From Chloroflexota bacterium (GTDB taxonomy: Bacteria > Chloroflexota > Dehalococcoidia > Lucifugimonadales > Lucifugimonadaceae), in assembly GCA_030831265.1 (NCBI GenBank), contig JAURLM010000223.1, positions 1-9,147 on the forward strand: a stretch of 9,147 nucleotides of DNA, read 5' to 3'. The first letter of the stretch is position 1. Each line of letters begins with the position of its first letter. The notes beneath the pieces are model-generated. The model was not told where the DNA came from, made no database searches, and saw nothing but the letters and a program-made list of their open reading frames with translations. Of the stretch, positions 6,859 through 9,147 are shown in pieces. A program made the position numbers and the translations under genes.

Positions 6859-7602
6859 TCAGGTTTGCGTTGATCGGGTGGCGTCAAACTCACGCGTATA
6901 GGTGAACGGAGTCCCCACCATATCTCGATAGTAACCGTGCTGGGATTCTGGGAGTAGGTTGGCGACGCGTACCATTAGCTCGGTTGTCATCGCCTCCGTC
7001 TCATCCCTGGTTGGCCGTTTGTCTCTACTGGCAACCAGTTCAATCGGTTTCCCGATTCGTATCTGGAGGTTAGCCCTTGGAATAAATACCTTGAGCATGG
7101 ATTGCAGGGATTGAGAACCGTACAGGCCGATTGGGACGACCGGTGCGCCCGTCATGAGGGCAAGTTGAGTGACACCAGATAGCGACTTGCCCATTCCGTC
7201 CGCGTTTTTGTTGCGTGTTCCTTCAGGGAAGATGATCAGGGCTCCGTTTGGTTGGCGTAGACGCTGGGTTGCCCATCTCAGTGCGCCGATGTCGCTTGTG
7301 CCTCGCTTGAGCGGATGTGCGCCGTAGGCGTTCAAGAAGCATGCAGCGATCTTCAGTTTGAACAGCTCTTGCTTGGCAAGAAAACCGGGTTTTCGACCGG
7401 TCACGGATGCGACGATAGGCGGATCCAGGTTGGAAAGATGATTGGCTATGAAGATCACCGGCCCGTGTGCCGGTATGTTCTCGCTGCCCCGGATATCTCG
7501 ATCAGCGAAAATACGTAACGTGGTCTTAAAAGCTGCGTTGCATGCTGTGAACAGCCATGAACTCAACTTGTTACGCCCTTTGCGATGTCCGTGAGCCGGC
7601 AT
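6859..7602 (-). CDS. plsC: Lysophospholipid acyltransferase (1-acyl-sn-glycerol-3-phosphate acyltransferase, PlsC family)
   Basis: It belongs to the PlsC family, which transfers an acyl chain to lysophosphatidic acid to form phosphatidic acid at the inner face of the membrane. The 247-residue product has the catalytic H-x4-D motif as NHLSNLDPP (H55, D60), the acceptor-binding FPEGTR (125-130), the block-II-like AYGAHPLKRG (92-101) and the block-IV-like GAPVVPIGL (152-160). A hydrophobic N-terminal stretch (about 15-33) may anchor it to the membrane. Two starts are possible. ATG at 7602 overlaps cmk by 40 bp and has only a close, weak AGG upstream. TTG at 7566 shares TTGA with the cmk stop and has AAAGGG 9 nt upstream, giving 235 residues and all motifs. 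I list the longer form but the shorter one is credible. It sits between cmk and glmS, all probably in one operon. The acyl acceptor is inferred from family only. Confidence 0.93.
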   Translation of the reverse strand: MPAHGHRKGRNKLSSWLFTACNAAFKTTLRIFADRDIRGSENIPAHGPVIFIANHLSNLDPPIVASVTGRKPGFLAKQELFKLKIAACFLNAYGAHPLKRGTSDIGALRWATQRLRQPNGALIIFPEGTRNKNADGMGKSLSGVTQLALMTGAPVVPIGLYGSQSLQSMLKVFIPRANLQIRIGKPIELVASRDKRPTRDETEAMTTELMVRVANLLPESQHGYYRDMVGTPFTYTREFDATRSTQT

Positions 7603-8246
7603 ACAACCTGTTCCACGGTGAGATCATCGGTTTCCAGGATGATTGCGTCATCAGCAGGGCGCAGAGGAGACGCCTCGCGAGAGGAGTCGATGTCATCCCT
7701 ACGTCGCATTACCGCAAGAACGTCTTCAAGAGGCGGTTGGCCCGGCCTGTCTTTCATCTCGATGAAACGTCGTTCGGCACGGGTTTCAAGCGTTGCTGTC
7801 AGGTAGATCTTGTACTCGGCGTTAGTGAGCACAACGGTGCCGATGTCTCTGCCAACCATGACGATTCCGCCACCTGAGGCCAGTTTGCGCTGGGCGTCGA
7901 CCATGATTTCTCGGACCCTGGGTATTGCCGAGACGACTGAGACCCTGCTGTCCACGTCGTGGCTGCGTAGTCTTGGCGTGATGTCCACGCCGTTAATGAA
8001 GATGAGCGTGTCGCCCTCGGCACCGGAGCGCGCTTCGATGTCGATGTTCTCGACAGCCTTCGCCAGCTGTTCAACGTCATCGAAATCCGCATTTGCGTCC
8101 AGTGCTGCCACTGTAGCCGCCCGGTACATCATGCCCGTATCGAGAAATCGGTAGCCGATTTTCTTTGCCAGGCGAGTGCCAACTACTGTCTTGCCAGCTG
8201 CTGCTGGCCCGTCTATTGCTATCGCCGTAGCTCCATTGTTGCTCAA
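7563..8246 (-). CDS. cmk: Cytidylate (CMP/dCMP) kinase
   Basis: It phosphorylates CMP and dCMP with ATP, feeding CTP/dCTP and CDP-lipid synthesis in the cytosol. The 227-residue length is normal for the bacterial single-domain enzyme. Seen in order: the P-loop GPAAAGKT (13-20), the CMP-site FLDTGMMYRA (34-43), GRDIGTVV (132-139), and RRRDDIDSSREASPL (181-195), which carries the conserved Arg/Asp residues and the SPL signature. The P-loop differs slightly from the common GPAGSGKS/T, and GMMYR replaces the usual GAMYR; neither removes a key residue. The start codon is TTG at 8246 with GGAG 6 nt upstream, and it begins a few residues before the conserved AIAIDGP strand. It is first of the likely cmk-plsC-glmS transcript, with plsC overlapping its end. 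A candidate promoter lies about 50 nt upstream. Confidence 0.96.
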   Translation of the reverse strand: MSNNGATAIAIDGPAAAGKTVVGTRLAKKIGYRFLDTGMMYRAATVAALDANADFDDVEQLAKAVENIDIEARSGAEGDTLIFINGVDITPRLRSHDVDSRVSVVSAIPRVREIMVDAQRKLASGGGIVMVGRDIGTVVLTNAEYKIYLTATLETRAERRFIEMKDRPGQPPLEDVLAVMRRRDDIDSSREASPLRPADDAIILETDDLTVEQVVCRLTDIAKGVTS

Positions 8247-8252
8247 TTCACG

Positions 8253-8256
8253 CTCC
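8253..8256 (-). promoter_or_regulatory. Ribosome binding site for the TTG start of cmk
   Basis: GGAG on the minus strand lies 6 nt before the TTG at 8246. No in-frame ATG or GTG of suitable position is present before the P-loop strand, so this site supports the TTG. Confidence 0.6.
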
Positions 8257-8297
8257 GAATTATCGTTCTATCTAGACACGCGGACAGTCACAATGAG

Positions 8298-8325
8298 TTT
8301 ATAAGACCTGCAAACAGATTGTCCT
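8298..8325 (-). promoter_or_regulatory. Candidate sigma-70-type promoter for cmk-plsC-glmS
   Basis: The minus strand reads AGGACA, 16 bp, TATAAA in the divergent intergenic region. The -35 matches TTGACA at 4 of 6 positions and the -10 matches TATAAT at 5 of 6. The expected start would leave a leader of roughly 45 nt before the cmk TTG. This is the best promoter-like pair seen in the window, but it rests on pattern only. Confidence 0.4.
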
Positions 8326-8442
8326 TAAGCAGTTGGGCGAGTTGGGTTAGCCGATTGGGCCACTGATGACGCTGCGGTATTCGGAACAGTCTGGTAATGG
8401 AAGTTGAATAGACTCCGGTTGTGCGGTTCGGGCACATGCAGT

Positions 8443-8462
8443 TGCACGTGGTTTATCGTGCA
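8443..8462. promoter_or_regulatory. Inverted repeat upstream of cvpA, possible operator
   Basis: TGCACG at 8443-8448 and CGTGCA at 8457-8462 form a perfect 6-bp inverted repeat with an 8-bp AT-richer centre, 23 bp before the GTG start of the CvpA-family gene. The 20-bp dyad has operator size. It could also form a short RNA hairpin just ahead of the ribosome binding site. The rest of the 239-bp region between cmk and cvpA (8247-8485) holds the cmk promoter candidate and no gene that I can see; I found no convincing plus-strand -35/-10 pair. Confidence 0.28.
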
Positions 8463-8485
8463 CTCACGGAAGGGATTTCGGCACC

Positions 8486-9147
8486 GTGAATTTTCTCGAC
8501 TGGATACTGATTGCGATTATTGTCATCGCGTCGCTCTGGGGCCTTCGTAAAGGGCTTGTAGACGCTGTATTGATGGCAGTCTCATTGTATGTGGCGTTAT
8601 TCCTGAGCGGCCTGTTCGCTGGCAGAGTGCTGAGTCTTGTCTGGAAGGACGTGGATAACCAGGCAATTGCAACGGCAATTGGATACGTAGTTATTTTCAT
8701 TGGTGTGTTTATCGCCAGCCGTATTGTGTCCGGGATCATCAAATCCAGTCTCAAGAAAATCAAGTTTGGATGGATCGATCCGGTAGGTGGAGTGTTGGTC
8801 GGGTTGCTGGTAGGCCTGCTGCTTGCCGGGGGACTGATGGCTGTAGCTGCTCGCTACACGTACGTCGTTGACGAGAAAGGATCTGGAGTGGAAAACGGTC
8901 CTGATGGACTAAGCGCAGAAGCAGTGGTGAGGCAGTTGAGGCAAGCGGCCGAAAATTTCCTTGTGGGATCCACCCGTGACACGGTTGACGGGCAGTTAAC
9001 CAAGTCTGAAGTGATTGGTGTGCTGATAGATATACGGAATGTATTGCCGGGTAGTGCTCTAGGGATGTATCCCCAGGAGTTCAACACGGCGATCGACATT
9101 CTGGAAAGCAAGCGTGAACTGGCATCGGAAAACATGTTGGCAAATAA
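8486..9147 (+). CDS. CvpA-family membrane protein, 3' end outside window
   Basis: I translated this directly; 220 codons are open from a GTG at 8486 to the right edge, so the gene is cut off. AGGGA lies 10 nt upstream of the GTG. The N-terminus NFLDWILIAIIVIASLWGLRKGLVDA (residues 2-27) is the characteristic CvpA opening: an Asp-Trp pair, a membrane helix, then G-x-R-x-G. Further membrane segments fall at about 24-46, 61-83 and 98-121; the KIKFGWIDPVGGVLVGLLVG block (91-110) matches the conserved fourth-helix region of CvpA ('..lgl.dr.lG.l.G.'). Residues 124-220 are soluble and without a motif I recognise, making this longer than E. coli CvpA (about 160 residues). CvpA proteins are inner-membrane proteins first linked to colicin V production and later to envelope stress tolerance; the molecular activity is unclear. 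It is divergent from cmk, so the two may share regulation. Confidence 0.85.
   Translation, partial: MNFLDWILIAIIVIASLWGLRKGLVDAVLMAVSLYVALFLSGLFAGRVLSLVWKDVDNQAIATAIGYVVIFIGVFIASRIVSGIIKSSLKKIKFGWIDPVGGVLVGLLVGLLLAGGLMAVAARYTYVVDEKGSGVENGPDGLSAEAVVRQLRQAAENFLVGSTRDTVDGQLTKSEVIGVLIDIRNVLPGSALGMYPQEFNTAIDILESKRELASENMLAN

Noticed and set aside
8464..8763. Minus-strand open frame opposite cvpA
   Set aside because: The plus strand here gives a clear CvpA N-terminus with its own ribosome binding site; the minus frame is a shadow.

Overview
The window reads as ordinary bacterial chromosome: dense coding, short gaps, moderately GC-rich, with one long run of minus-strand genes and one divergent gene at the right edge. 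No RNA genes, insertion sequences, phage genes, CRISPR arrays or plasmid functions are visible. The host cannot be named safely. Frequent TTG/GTG starts, an actinobacterial/eukaryotic-like formylglycine-generating enzyme and the cmk-plsC pairing would suit Chloroflexota (for example Dehalococcoidia or SAR202-like lineages), but this is a guess from family resemblance, not a computed placement.

Layout, in transcription order on the minus strand. A candidate promoter near 8298-8325 precedes cmk (cytidylate kinase, TTG start), which overlaps plsC (lysophospholipid acyltransferase), which is followed after 24 bp by glmS (glucosamine-6-phosphate synthase, TTG start). These three probably form one operon supplying CDP-precursors, phosphatidic acid and amino sugar for the envelope. 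After an 82-bp gap come two related MFS exporters of the EntS/DHA3 type, 32 bp apart, that look like an old tandem duplication. After a further 75-bp gap lies a complete formylglycine-generating enzyme (FGE/SUMF1 type, both catalytic cysteines present), followed 20 bp later by a class I SAM methyltransferase. After a 146-bp gap comes a SnoaL-like NTF2-fold protein whose 3' end is cut off by the left window edge.

On the plus strand, a CvpA-family membrane protein starts at a GTG at 8486 and runs off the right edge. The 239-bp region between it and cmk is a divergent promoter region with a small inverted repeat just upstream of the cvpA ribosome binding site.

No clearly new multi-gene system is present. 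The most interesting point is the FGE N-terminus: it carries C-S-C-C-T-P-D-R, which lines up with the Cys50/Cys52 motif of human FGE and also contains a C-x-P-x-R, the sequence that FGE itself recognises in sulfatases. No sulfatase gene lies in the window.
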